From Caballeronia sordidicola (GTDB lineage Bacteria; Pseudomonadota; Gammaproteobacteria; Burkholderiales; Burkholderiaceae), in assembly GCF_001544455.2 (NCBI RefSeq), contig NZ_FCOC02000009.1, forward strand, positions 62,001 to 126,000: a stretch of 64,000 nt of DNA, given 5' to 3'. The position numbers were made by a program, and so were the translations under genes. A model generated the notes under the pieces. The model saw only the letters and a program-made list of their open reading frames with translations, was not told the DNA's origin and made no database searches. Within the stretch, counting starts at the first letter, position 1, and each line of letters opens with the position of its first letter. This document shows positions 42,818 to 51,867 of this stretch, one piece after another.

Positions 42818-44497
42818 ATGCGCGCTTGCTTCAGGAAGTTGGTACGGGGTCTGATCGTGATCGGTCTGACAGGCAACGCATTCGCGGTCGTGGCGCAGGA
42901 CGAGGGCGCAAACGCAAACGCCGCGCCAACCGAGGAAGCCGCTTCCGCTGCCGCTGCGCGGCCCGCCTCGGGACCGGCTGCGAACACACCGCGCGCGGCG
43001 GAGCGTCCGCGCACCGCGCGCGCATCGGCTGCAAGCGATACCGCCAGCGGCGTCAAGCCGGACAACGCCATCCCGGTCCCGCCCGAAACGCAATCGGTCA
43101 CGCAGCATTCCATCAAGCTCGATGGCAAGAAGGTCGACTACACCGCAACAGCCGGCAATCTGCTCTTGCGCAACAACGCGGGCCAGGCCGAAGCCAGCAT
43201 CTTCTACGTGGCTTACACGTCCGACGCAAAGCACGCCGCCACGCGCCCCATCACCTTTCTCTTCAACGGCGGCCCGGGCGCGGGCAGCATGTTTCTCCTG
43301 ATGGGATCGTTCGGACCAAAACGCGCGCATACATCGAGTCCGGCGATCACGCCACCCGCGCCTTACGTGCTCGCTGATAACCCGGACAGTCTTCTCGGCA
43401 CCACCGATCTTGTGTTTATCGACGCCCCCGGCGCGGGTTTTTCGCGCATCGTGGGCCGCGCGACCGGCAAGCAGTTCTGGGGTGTGGATGAAGACCTTGG
43501 CGCGTTCGAGCGTTTCATCGAGCGATACCTGAGCGTCAACCAGCGCTGGAACTCGCCCAAGTATCTGCTTGGCGAATCGTATGGCACAGCGCGCGCCGCC
43601 ATGCTTGCGTACCGATTGAGCCAGAACAACATTGCGTTGAATGGCGTGGTGCTGATGTCGTCGGTGCTCAACTCGGCCACGCGCGCGCCTGGCACCGACC
43701 TTGAAGCGGTGAGCTATCTGCCCACGTACGCCGCCATTGCGTGGTATCACGACAAACTGGTCCCCAAGCCACCTGATTTGCACGCCTATCTCAACGAAGT
43801 CCGCGCATTCGCGGCGGGCCCTTACGCAGAGGCGCTGGCGAAAGGGGACGCACTGCCGGATTCCGAACGCGACGCCATTGCGGCGCGCGTCGCCGGATAC
43901 ACAGGGCTCACCGCCGAGTACGTCAAACAGACGCGGCTCGAAATCTGGCCATCGCGTTTTCGCAAGCAACTGCTGCGCGGCGAATCGCGCAGTCTCGGAC
44001 GATACGACGCGCGCTTCGAGGGTATCGACTATGACGACGCCGCCGAGCATCCCGATTACGATGCTTCGGTGACCAGCGTGGCAAGCGCATTCGATGCCGC
44101 GTTACATCAGCATCTCGTGCAGGATCTTCATTTCGAGGCGCCGGATGCGTATCGCGTATTCAATGACAGCGCGTTGACGCAATGGAACTGGAAGCATCGG
44201 GCGTCATGGGGCGAGCAGTTGTCGCAGCCTTACGCGGCAGGCGACCTTGCTGCGGCGATGCGGCAAAACCCGCGCCTTCGCGTGCTTTCGCTCAATGGAT
44301 ATTTCGATCTGGCAACGCCATTCTTTCAGACCGAATACGACCTGTCGCACATGGGCCTGGACCCGTCCTTGCGCGCGAACGTCCAGCGCGCGTATTACCC
44401 GACCGGGCACATGATCTATCTCGACGACGCGGCGCTGCACGCGTTAAAGAGCGACCTGACGCGCTTTTATAAAGCGGACGACGGCGCGAGCCGTTGA
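42818..44497 (+). CDS. exported S10-family serine carboxypeptidase-like protein
   Basis: 559 residues. The start MRACFRKLVRGLIVIGLTG gives a Sec signal ending near FAVVAQ-DE, followed by an Ala-rich, low-complexity linker of about 70 residues, so the enzyme is periplasmic or secreted. The catalytic triad of family S10 is visible: serine in GESYGT (about 254), aspartate in NGYFDLATPF (about 497) and histidine in PTGHMIY (about 531). FLFNGGPGAGSMFLLMGSFG is the oxyanion region, and DAPGAGFS is also typical. It is convergent with the cytochrome peroxidase gene, only 17 bases apart. Peptide or ester substrates are possible. Confidence 0.9.
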   Translation: MRACFRKLVRGLIVIGLTGNAFAVVAQDEGANANAAPTEEAASAAAARPASGPAANTPRAAERPRTARASAASDTASGVKPDNAIPVPPETQSVTQHSIKLDGKKVDYTATAGNLLLRNNAGQAEASIFYVAYTSDAKHAATRPITFLFNGGPGAGSMFLLMGSFGPKRAHTSSPAITPPAPYVLADNPDSLLGTTDLVFIDAPGAGFSRIVGRATGKQFWGVDEDLGAFERFIERYLSVNQRWNSPKYLLGESYGTARAAMLAYRLSQNNIALNGVVLMSSVLNSATRAPGTDLEAVSYLPTYAAIAWYHDKLVPKPPDLHAYLNEVRAFAAGPYAEALAKGDALPDSERDAIAARVAGYTGLTAEYVKQTRLEIWPSRFRKQLLRGESRSLGRYDARFEGIDYDDAAEHPDYDASVTSVASAFDAALHQHLVQDLHFEAPDAYRVFNDSALTQWNWKHRASWGEQLSQPYAAGDLAAAMRQNPRLRVLSLNGYFDLATPFFQTEYDLSHMGLDPSLRANVQRAYYPTGHMIYLDDAALHALKSDLTRFYKADDGASR

Positions 44498-44514
44498 ACC
44501 GAGCTTGGACTCGC

Positions 44515-45789
44515 TTACCTAGCGACCTCGTATCCGTCGGTCAGCGTATTAAGAAACGCGACAACGTCCTTGATTTCGGCTTCGTTCATCGCGGGCTGCT
44601 CGCCGGGCTTGCGGTCGAACGGCGCTTCCGTATTGATGTTCGACCAGTAGCGCTTGGGCAGGTCATCGAACTTCTGCACCTTGCCGTGTATCACCGGATA
44701 GAACTTCTCCGGGTTGGTATCGCGCTGGACATAGAAGCGCACCACTTCATCCAGCGAGTGATAAATGCCATTGTGGAAGAACGCCTTGCGCGTTGCCACA
44801 TTGCGCAGCGAGGGCGTCCTGAAGATGCCGCAATATTCGGACTGGCCCTTGAGATCCTTGCGCTCCGGCCCGCATGCGCCAAGATCGAAAAATTTCGGAT
44901 CGCGGTTGACAGGCAACGCGCGGTTGCGCGGCACGCCAACAGCAATCAGACCAAAGTCGCTGAACTGCGGCGGCGAGCCGTCCTTCGCGCGCTGGCTGAT
45001 ATGGCACGCGGCGCAGTTGCCCTTCTTTTCATCGTTGAAAAGCTCGAGGCCGCGCAGTTCCGCTTCATTCAGTTTCGCTTTGCCTGCAAGGAACGCGTCG
45101 AACTTGCTCGTATACGGATAGAACTTTTGCGGCGTCTGTTCAAAGGCTTCGAGAGAACGGAGAATGGCGTCGAACGCCTTGTCGTCCTGGTCGAATACTT
45201 GCGCGCCGAACGCCTCGCGGAACTCGCCCGCGTAGGGCGCGGCCTTGACCGCCGCCACCACTTGCGCCGGCGTGCTGCCCATTTCAAACGATGACGTCAA
45301 CGGTATGCGCGCCTGATCCGCGCCATGATCCACCCGCCCGTCCCATGTCAGGCCGCCGGTCGGGCCAGCATCGACGCTTTCGTCCCCTTCGTCGTCCGAG
45401 TCGTGAAAATGCTGCGTGAATTGCGGCACCGACTGGAGATAACGCAACGAAGGCACCGCGCGAAATCCAGGCCTGTGCATGTCGCTTCCACCCAGTTGCA
45501 CCGACAACCCGTTCGGTGGCCCGAACGCATGACTTGGACTGTGGCACGACGCGCACGCGAGTTTGCCCGACCCCGAGAGCGATGGGTCCATGAACATCTT
45601 CTCGCCCACCGACGTCATCAGCTTCACCTGCGCAAAGACCTGCGCGCGAGATTTCGCTTCGCTTGCACTGTAAGACCCGGCTTGCGGCGCCGTTGAAGCT
45701 GCGTGTGAATCGCAACCGCTAAGGATGATTGATGACACGCACAACGCGGCCAGGGACAGCGATAAGGAAACGATGGATGGCATATGCAT
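44515..45789 (-). CDS. di-heme cytochrome c peroxidase-family lipoprotein
   Basis: 424 residues. A lipoprotein signal (SLSLAALCVSSIILSGC) anchors it to a membrane facing the periplasm. Two c-type heme sites are seen, CASCH near residue 80 and CAACH near residue 253. SVGEKMFMDPSLSGSGKLAC, LTWDGRVDHGADQA and FRTPSLRNVATRKAFFHNG are typical of the CcpA/MauG family. It should use electrons from cytochromes to reduce hydrogen peroxide or act as a MauG-like oxidase. It is divergent from the AcpA-type phosphatase across 208 bases that include a palindrome. ATG 45789 and 45783 are both possible starts. Confidence 0.9.
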   Translation of the reverse strand: MHMPSIVSLSLSLAALCVSSIILSGCDSHAASTAPQAGSYSASEAKSRAQVFAQVKLMTSVGEKMFMDPSLSGSGKLACASCHSPSHAFGPPNGLSVQLGGSDMHRPGFRAVPSLRYLQSVPQFTQHFHDSDDEGDESVDAGPTGGLTWDGRVDHGADQARIPLTSSFEMGSTPAQVVAAVKAAPYAGEFREAFGAQVFDQDDKAFDAILRSLEAFEQTPQKFYPYTSKFDAFLAGKAKLNEAELRGLELFNDEKKGNCAACHISQRAKDGSPPQFSDFGLIAVGVPRNRALPVNRDPKFFDLGACGPERKDLKGQSEYCGIFRTPSLRNVATRKAFFHNGIYHSLDEVVRFYVQRDTNPEKFYPVIHGKVQKFDDLPKRYWSNINTEAPFDRKPGEQPAMNEAEIKDVVAFLNTLTDGYEVAR

Positions 45790-45826
45790 AAGGCTTCAGA
45801 GAGAAGACGAAGCGTATGACGTTCGT

Positions 45827-45844
45827 ATGTCACTCACGTGACAT
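45827..45844. promoter_or_regulatory. palindrome ATGTCAC-N4-GTGACAT in a divergent promoter
   Basis: A perfect 7+4+7 inverted repeat lies 38 bases before the cytochrome peroxidase start and 154 bases before the phosphatase start; a further TGACA follows directly at 45844-45848. TGTCA units resemble Pho-box half-sites, which would suit a phosphatase, but their spacing is not that of a Pho box. Confidence 0.5.
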
Positions 45845-45997
45845 GACAAATGCCCTTCGTTGTTTCCGTTAAAACCTGACACAGTCTTACTTATTGAAAG
45901 CTATATTAAATGTTCCTGTCAAATCCGCTTGGGACACTGCGGCACCGGCAAACATCCAGATCCACCCCGCCGGTTCCCCAACGACAGAGACCTATCG

Positions 45998-47554
45998 ATG
46001 AACAAGAAACTCGTCCTCGCCGTGCCGCTCACGGCGTCGATCGCATTCGGCCTATACGCATGCGGCGGCAATGACGACAAGAAAGCCGACCTGACATCGG
46101 TGAAGAATATTGTCGTGATCTACGCGGAAAACCGCAGCTTCGACAACCTCTACGGCAACTTCCCGGGCGCGAACGGGCTACAAGGCGTGACGGCCGCAAG
46201 CGCGCAGCAGCTCGACCGCGACGGCAGCGTGCTTCCGGTATTGCCGCCCGTCTGGAGCGGCCTGACTGCGACCGGCGTCACGCCCGTAGTCACGCAAGCC
46301 ATGACCGCGAACTTGCCGAATGCGCCGTTTGCCATTGACGATCCGGCGGGTTTCAACACGCCTTTGTCGCTGACCACGCGTGACCTGTATCACCGTTTCT
46401 ATGAAAACCAGATGCAGATCAATGGCGGCAAGAACGACAAGTTCGCCGCGTGGGCCGACTCGGGCGGCCTTGTCATGGGTCACTACAACACCAACGCCGA
46501 CAAGCTGCCGCTCTACAAGATCGCCCAGCAATTCACGCTCGCCGACAACTTCTTCATGGGCGCATTCGGTGGCTCGTTCCTGAACCACCAGTGGCTCGTC
46601 TGCGCATGCACGCCGATCTATCCGAACGCGGACAAGAGCGTCGCGTCCGGATCGATTTCGTCGGTGAATGCGGATGGTGTGTCGCTGAAACTGACGGCGA
46701 CATCGCCGGCATCGGCTATCGCGGGCATTCCGAAGTTCGTCAATTCGGGCAACCTGACGCCTGATTTCTTCGCCATCAACACAATGCAGCCGCCGTATCA
46801 GCCAAGCGGCAACACACCGCCCGCGGGCGGCGACGCAACCCTCGCCGATCCGGCCGTGGCAACCACGCTGCCGCCGCAAACGCAGACGCATATTGGCGAT
46901 CTGCTGAACACGGCGAACGTATCGTGGGCGTGGTACGGCGGGTCGTGGGGCGCGGCGCTCGCCGATCGCACGAAGATCAGCGGCTCAACGAACTCGGTGC
47001 CGAACTTCCAGACGCATCATCAGCCGTTCAACTACTTCGCCGACCTCGCGCCGGGTACGGCCAACCGCACGCAGCATTTGCTGGATGGCGGCACGGACGG
47101 CTCGGAGTTCATCAAGGCAATCGATGCGGGCACGCTACCGTCCGTTGCGTTCTACAAGCCGCAAGGCAACTTGAACGAGCACGCGGGTTATACGGACGTG
47201 GCTTCGGGCGATGCGCACATTGCGAACGTGATCCAGCATCTGCAAGCGAGCCCGCAGTGGAAGAACATGGTCGTTGTGGTGACCTACGATGAAAACGGCG
47301 GTTTCTGGGATCACGTCGCGCCGCCGAAGGGTGACCGCTGGGGTCCGGGCACGCGCATTCCGGCGCTCGTGATTTCGCCGTACGCGAAAAAGGGCTTTGT
47401 CGATCACACGCAATACGACACGACCTCGATCCTGCGCCTGATTACCACGCGCTATTCGTTGCCGAAGCTGCCGGGCCTGACGGCACGCGACGCCGCAATG
47501 GTCGCAGCCGGCGGCAAGCCGATGGGCGATCTGACGGCGGCACTGGACTTCTGA
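45998..47554 (+). CDS. acpA: AcpA-type acid phosphatase / phospholipase C-family phosphoesterase (lipoprotein)
   Basis: 518 residues from ATG 45998. NKKLVLAVPLTASIAFGLYA followed by CGG is a lipoprotein signal with cysteine anchor. The phosphoesterase fold (PF04185-like) shows IVVIYAENRSFDNLYGNFPG at the metal site, TLADNFFMGAFGGSFLNHQW, NLNEHAGYTDVASGDAH, and TYDENGGFWDHVAPPKGDRW followed by PGTRIPALVISP. This pattern is that of AcpA-like acid phosphatases, close to phospholipase C of pathogenic Burkholderia and Francisella AcpA. It should release phosphate from phosphomonoesters in the periplasm. The open frame extends upstream to 45860, but without a signal sequence. Confidence 0.9.
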   Translation: MNKKLVLAVPLTASIAFGLYACGGNDDKKADLTSVKNIVVIYAENRSFDNLYGNFPGANGLQGVTAASAQQLDRDGSVLPVLPPVWSGLTATGVTPVVTQAMTANLPNAPFAIDDPAGFNTPLSLTTRDLYHRFYENQMQINGGKNDKFAAWADSGGLVMGHYNTNADKLPLYKIAQQFTLADNFFMGAFGGSFLNHQWLVCACTPIYPNADKSVASGSISSVNADGVSLKLTATSPASAIAGIPKFVNSGNLTPDFFAINTMQPPYQPSGNTPPAGGDATLADPAVATTLPPQTQTHIGDLLNTANVSWAWYGGSWGAALADRTKISGSTNSVPNFQTHHQPFNYFADLAPGTANRTQHLLDGGTDGSEFIKAIDAGTLPSVAFYKPQGNLNEHAGYTDVASGDAHIANVIQHLQASPQWKNMVVVVTYDENGGFWDHVAPPKGDRWGPGTRIPALVISPYAKKGFVDHTQYDTTSILRLITTRYSLPKLPGLTARDAAMVAAGGKPMGDLTAALDF

Positions 47555-47570
47555 TAGCCAAGCCTCATGG

Positions 47571-47611
47571 AAAAAAGCGCGATGCGGCTTGAAAGCCCAT
47601 CGCGCTTTTTT
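47571..47611. terminator. strong bidirectional intrinsic terminator
   Basis: AAAAAAGCGCGATG (47571-47584) pairs with CATCGCGCTTTTTT (47598-47611). A T-run follows the stem on both strands. It lies 17 bases after the phosphatase stop and about 120 bases past the rpoD stop, so it serves both convergent units. Confidence 0.9.
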
Positions 47612-47732
47612 TGTTAGTACCTGGAGACCGCATAAAAAAATCCGCGGTTGGCGATCCGGAACACCGGACCCACCAACCTCGGACATGTACTTCCAAGTCT
47701 TCGTTAAGCCTGCGAACAAACAGGCAGCGCGC

Positions 47733-49721
47733 TTAATGCGCGAGGAACGATCTCAACTTCTCCGACCGGCTCGGATGCACGAGCTTGCGCATTGCCTTGC
47801 TTTCGATCTGACGAATCCGCTCGCGGGTCACATCGAACTGCTTGCCGACTTCTTCCAATGTATGGTCGGAAACCGTGTCGATACCAAAGCGCATTCTCAA
47901 CACCTTCGCCTCGCGCGGCGACAGCGAATCCAGCGCGTCCTTGATCGCAAGACGCATGTCCGCGTGCATGGCGGCATCTGCCGGCGACTCGGTCGCCGAA
48001 TCTTCCACCATGTCGCCGAGCGTGGTGTCGCCGTCTTCGCCCAAGGGCGTTTCCAGTGAAACCGGCTGACGCGCGATCTTCAGGATGCTGCGAACCTTCT
48101 CTTCCGACAAGTCGAGCCGAACCGCCAACACCGAAGGATGCGCTTCCTGCCCGGTCTGCTGCAGGATTTCACGCGATACACGGTTCAGCTTGTTGATGGT
48201 CTCGATCATGTGCACCGGCACACGAATGGTACGGCCCTGATCGGCGAGCGAACGTGTCACAGCCTGGCGAACCCACCACGTTGCGTACGTGGAAAACTTC
48301 CAGCCGCGCCGGTATTCGAACTTGTCCACGGCCTTCATCAAGCCGATGTTGCCTTCCTGGATCAGATCCAGGAAATGCATGCCGCGATTCACGTACTTCT
48401 TTGCAATCGAAATCACGAGACGCAAGTTCGCTTCCGTCATCTCGCGCTTTGCCTGACGCATCTTGTGCTCGGCCGACGTCATCTGCTTGTTGAGCGCCTT
48501 CAGTTGCGACAGCGGCAACATCAGTTGCGATTCGATTTCGATCAGCTTTTGCTGTTCGGCCTGAATCGCGGGTAACGCGCGTTCGAGCGCCTTGCCGTAT
48601 GCGCTCGATGCCGCCGCGTGACGCATGGTCCACTCGAGATCGGTCTCGTGACCCGGGAACACTTCAACGAACTTCTCGCGCGGCATGCCCGCGAGGTCGA
48701 CAGCGATCTTCAGGATACGGCGTTCAATGGCGCGAACCTGCTCGACCTGCTCATGCACCTCGGCGCACAACCGGTCGATGGTCCGGGCGGTAAACCGCAC
48801 GGTCGCCAGTTCATTCTGGATATGTTCCTGCACCGTCGGCCAGTCGCCGGTACGCGAATCGTTGGCGCTGTAAGCCGCATGGAATGCGTCGAACTGATCG
48901 CGCACGTTGACGAAAATAGGCAGGCAATCGCGCAGCAAGTGCTTGAGGCGCGTGGCGTTCGCGCGCGTGGCCTGTTCGTCGTCGGTTTCGCCTTCTTCGT
49001 CGTCGCTTTCCGATGCAAGCTCGGCTTCGTCGAGTTCCGCGTCCGCGTCGTCAACGACTGCTTCGTCGAGCGTGCTCGCGTCCTTGAAGCCGTCCACGAG
49101 TTCGTCGATGCGCAATTCGCCCGCCACGACCTTGTCCACGGTCGTCAGCAGCGTGACAACCGTAGACGGGCACGCGAAGGCCGCCTTGATCATTTCGCCA
49201 AGGCCATCTTCAATGCGCTTCGCAATCTCGATTTCGCCGGCGCGGGTCAACAACTCCGTGCTGCCCATTTCACGCATGTACATGCGCACCGGGTCGGTCG
49301 TGCGGCCGAATTCCGAGTCCACGGTCGCAAGCGTGACTTCCGCTTCTTCGTCCGATTGTTCGTCCGACACGGCGGTCGGCGTGGAGTCGTTCAGCAGCAG
49401 CGTCTCGGAGTCCGGCGCTTCTTCATAGACCGCTACGCCCATGTCGCGGAACGTGCTGACGATGGTTTCGATAGCCGACGTCTGGGCAAAGTTACCGGGC
49501 AGGTGGTCGTTGATCTCCGCGTGCGTGAGGTAGCCTTGCTGCTTTCCTAGCTGGATCAACGCGCGCATCTGGCGTTGACGTTCGTCGGCCTGTTCGGGCG
49601 AGACGACGCCTTCGTCCATTGAAGGACGCGACAGCTTGTCTGCGGACCCACGGCGGGCTTTCGATTTCTTGGCAGGAACGCCGTTTCCGGCGGTAGATTC
49701 GGTTGGATCAAAACTTGTCAT
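47733..49721 (-). CDS. rpoD: RNA polymerase primary-type sigma factor RpoD
   Basis: 662 residues. Region 1.1 is present in the first 120 residues ([20 protein letters not shown]), then [20 protein letters not shown] (region 1.2), a non-conserved stretch with a very acidic insert near residues 240-270, region 2 ([40 protein letters not shown]), region 3 and the region 4.2 helix-turn-helix ([20 protein letters not shown]). All core and promoter contact segments look intact. GAGGAAA lies before ATG 49721. The usual neighbours rpsU and dnaG are absent, so this may be a second rpoD copy, which several Burkholderiaceae have; this cannot be settled from one window. Confidence 0.95.
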   Translation of the reverse strand: MTSFDPTESTAGNGVPAKKSKARRGSADKLSRPSMDEGVVSPEQADERQRQMRALIQLGKQQGYLTHAEINDHLPGNFAQTSAIETIVSTFRDMGVAVYEEAPDSETLLLNDSTPTAVSDEQSDEEAEVTLATVDSEFGRTTDPVRMYMREMGSTELLTRAGEIEIAKRIEDGLGEMIKAAFACPSTVVTLLTTVDKVVAGELRIDELVDGFKDASTLDEAVVDDADAELDEAELASESDDEEGETDDEQATRANATRLKHLLRDCLPIFVNVRDQFDAFHAAYSANDSRTGDWPTVQEHIQNELATVRFTARTIDRLCAEVHEQVEQVRAIERRILKIAVDLAGMPREKFVEVFPGHETDLEWTMRHAAASSAYGKALERALPAIQAEQQKLIEIESQLMLPLSQLKALNKQMTSAEHKMRQAKREMTEANLRLVISIAKKYVNRGMHFLDLIQEGNIGLMKAVDKFEYRRGWKFSTYATWWVRQAVTRSLADQGRTIRVPVHMIETINKLNRVSREILQQTGQEAHPSVLAVRLDLSEEKVRSILKIARQPVSLETPLGEDGDTTLGDMVEDSATESPADAAMHADMRLAIKDALDSLSPREAKVLRMRFGIDTVSDHTLEEVGKQFDVTRERIRQIESKAMRKLVHPSRSEKLRSFLAH

Positions 49722-50166
49722 ACATTTCCTCGATGGCCTTGCTCTGAGAAAAGCAATCCGGTGCACAGGCGGTCACACACGCGCACTACCGTGAAGACCG
49801 ACAGGATCGTCACCTCGGGTTGAGCTAATCAATGCGTTGATTCGAGCAAGCTGAATCAGTTGGAGGCGGGGCGCGCTAACAAGCGCAGGATTCGCGCGGG
49901 CCGTACAGTCTATAGCAACTTCGTTGCTGCGAGTGCGTTACGCGCCAATAAACAGGCGTTTCCGGCATTCACACGCAGCGAAACAACAACATTCGGCCGG
50001 ATACGAACACATTTGCGGACGAATCGAGCCGAATCAAGGCCGTAGAAGGCTTGATGGCGTCTTTGCATCGCTTTGATCGCACCCTGTTTGATTTCAATTT
50101 CTGAAGAGTGTCTGAAGGCGGCGCCGGTGTTTTCAGACCCATACCAAACCGAAAAAATCCCCTGCT

Positions 50167-50193
50167 CTGGCTGCGGCATCATGCCGCAGCCAG
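50167..50193 (+). repeat. perfect 13-bp inverted repeat hairpin
   Basis: CTGGCTGCGGCAT and ATGCCGCAGCCAG flank one C. It should fold into a very stable stem in RNA, about 160 bases before the downstream start codon. No T-run follows at once. Confidence 0.6.
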
Positions 50194-50232
50194 TCCGTTC
50201 AATGCCTATTTTGCGTTGGCGAAAACGCCTAT

Positions 50233-50253
50233 TTTAATCGCATTACGATTAAA
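50233..50253. promoter_or_regulatory. inverted repeat TTTAATCG-N5-CGATTAAA, candidate operator
   Basis: A perfect 8+5+8 inverted repeat about 100 bases upstream of the hydroxyacid dehydrogenase. It overlaps the terminator-like stem that starts at 50238, so binding and RNA folding might compete as DNA and RNA functions of one stretch. Confidence 0.5.
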
Positions 50254-50275
50254 GGCATTTCAATGCGATTTTTTT
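50238..50275 (+). terminator. terminator-like stem with seven T, upstream of a gene
   Basis: TCGCATT (50238-50244) and AATGCGA (50262-50268) form a 7-bp stem with a 17-base loop, followed by TTTTTTT (50269-50275). On the plus strand no annotated gene ends before it, so it would terminate a leader RNA or an unannotated small RNA. Confidence 0.45.
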
Positions 50276-50351
50276 CTTCATATCCTGCTCTTCAGACGCG
50301 GGCTTTGGCTGCTCAAAGTAACGCCCGGCGTCCGATCCGAGGAACTGGAAC

Positions 50352-51779
50352 ATGAATGACGTCACCCCGTTGATTGCCGCGCTGAAAACCGAGATCGGAG
50401 CCGACGCAGTGTTGACCGACGCCGCCGATCTCGCGCCTTTCACTGAAGACTGGCGCGGCCGGTATAAAGGACCTGCCGCAGCGGTCGTGCAGCCGTCGAA
50501 CACGGCGCAGGTCGCGGCAATCGTCCGGCTGTGCGCGGCGCGCGGCGTGCCGGTCCTGCCGCAAGGCGGAAACACCAGTCTTTGCGCTGGCGCCATCCCG
50601 CGCAATGAGGGCGTGGCGCCGGTCATCGTCAATCTGGCGCGCATGCGCCGCATTCGTCACATCGACGCCGCCAATGGCTCGATGGAAGTCGAAGCGGGCT
50701 GCGTGCTCAAGACGGTGCAAGACGCAGCGGCGGCGGAAAACCGGCTGTACGCAGTGAGCCTCGGTGCGGAAGGCTCATGCCAGATCGGTGGAAATTTATC
50801 GACGAATGCGGGCGGTACGGGCGTCGTGCGCTATGGCAACACCCGCGACAACGTGCTCGGCCTGGAAGTGGTTCTCGCCGATGGCACCGTCTGGAACGGC
50901 TTGCGTGCCTTGCGCAAGGACAATACGGGACTCGATCTGAAGCATTTGTTCATCGGCACGGAAGGCACGCTCGGGATCATCACGGCGGCAACGCTCAAGC
51001 TGCATCCGCTGCCAACGCAACATGCGCTCGCGTGGTTCGCGCCCTCAGACCCCGCTGCCGCACTGCAGATTCTCGGTTTGTTCCAGGCAGCATGCGGCTC
51101 GCGCCTGAGCGCCTTCGAGATGATCAACCGGCGTCAGCTGGAACTGGTTATCCAACACGTGCCGGGGCGGCGCAATCCACTCGGCGAACTGCATGAATGG
51201 CACGTACTGGTCGAACTCGCCGATACCAGCGGCGGCGACGAAATGGCCGCGCTGCTTCAGCAAACGCTCGAGCACGCGGCTGAACAAGGCCTTATCCACG
51301 ACGCAATCCTCGCGAGCAACGAGACTCAACGCGCAACGCTCTGGGAGATTCGCCACAGCGTGTCCGAGGCAAACAAGAAGGCGGGCGTGGGCCTCACGAC
51401 CGACTGCGCGGTGCCGGTTTCGGCGGTGCCGGCGTTTATTGAACGAGCGACGCAAGCGGTGCACGCAATTGTCCCGGCGCTCGACATTCTCGTGGTTGCG
51501 CATCTCGGCGACGGCAACGCGCATTTCATTCCCTTCTTCACCTTCGACGCCTGGCGCGAACTCGCCGATCCCGCCGCGATGGCGGCCGCCATGCGCCGCT
51601 GCGTAAACGATGTCGCGCACGAATTACACGGCACGTTCAGCGCCGAGCATGGTGTTGGACAAACCGGCTTGCCGGAGATGGCGCATTACAAATCACCCGC
51701 GGAACTTGCCTTGATGCGCACCGTGAAAACCGCGCTCGATCCGCGAAACCTGCTTAATCCGGGACGTTTGATTCCTTGA
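50352..51779 (+). CDS. FAD-binding D-2-hydroxyacid dehydrogenase (GlcD-like)
   Basis: 475 residues. The FAD_binding_4 domain shows VVQPSNTAQVAAIVRLCAAR, VPVLPQGGNTSLCAGAIP and SLGAEGSCQIGGNLSTNAGG; the C-terminal FAD-oxidase C domain shows VAHLGDGNAHFIPFFTF, GTFSAEHGVGQTG and the end ALDPRNLLNPGRLIP. This is the D-lactate/D-2-hydroxyglutarate dehydrogenase family, which oxidises D-2-hydroxyacids to 2-oxoacids. GAGGAA lies before ATG 50352. It heads an operon with an ABC importer and a DapA-like enzyme, so its substrate is probably imported or formed from the imported compound. Confidence 0.92.
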   Translation: MNDVTPLIAALKTEIGADAVLTDAADLAPFTEDWRGRYKGPAAAVVQPSNTAQVAAIVRLCAARGVPVLPQGGNTSLCAGAIPRNEGVAPVIVNLARMRRIRHIDAANGSMEVEAGCVLKTVQDAAAAENRLYAVSLGAEGSCQIGGNLSTNAGGTGVVRYGNTRDNVLGLEVVLADGTVWNGLRALRKDNTGLDLKHLFIGTEGTLGIITAATLKLHPLPTQHALAWFAPSDPAAALQILGLFQAACGSRLSAFEMINRRQLELVIQHVPGRRNPLGELHEWHVLVELADTSGGDEMAALLQQTLEHAAEQGLIHDAILASNETQRATLWEIRHSVSEANKKAGVGLTTDCAVPVSAVPAFIERATQAVHAIVPALDILVVAHLGDGNAHFIPFFTFDAWRELADPAAMAAAMRRCVNDVAHELHGTFSAEHGVGQTGLPEMAHYKSPAELALMRTVKTALDPRNLLNPGRLIP

Positions 51780-51867
51780 ACTGCCCGGCCCGATCCGGGC
51801 CACCTGAAGAAGCCCGGACACTCGCACCCCTAGCGTTTCTGTTTTCATCCACACCCTTGGAGCCGAC

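Larger units (their letters stand above)
49722..50351. other. 630-base non-coding region with hairpins upstream of the hydroxyacid operon
   Basis: No gene found. The right half is AT-rich and packed with structure: a 27-base hairpin at 50167-50193, an inverted repeat at 50233-50253, and a stem followed by seven T at 50238-50275, all on the sense strand of the downstream oxidase. The left half should hold the rpoD promoter (leftward). Confidence 0.6.

Noticed and set aside
42740-44050. 436-codon minus-strand frame opposite the S10 peptidase gene
   Set aside because: Antisense to a protein with an intact catalytic triad; composition is that of a shadow frame.
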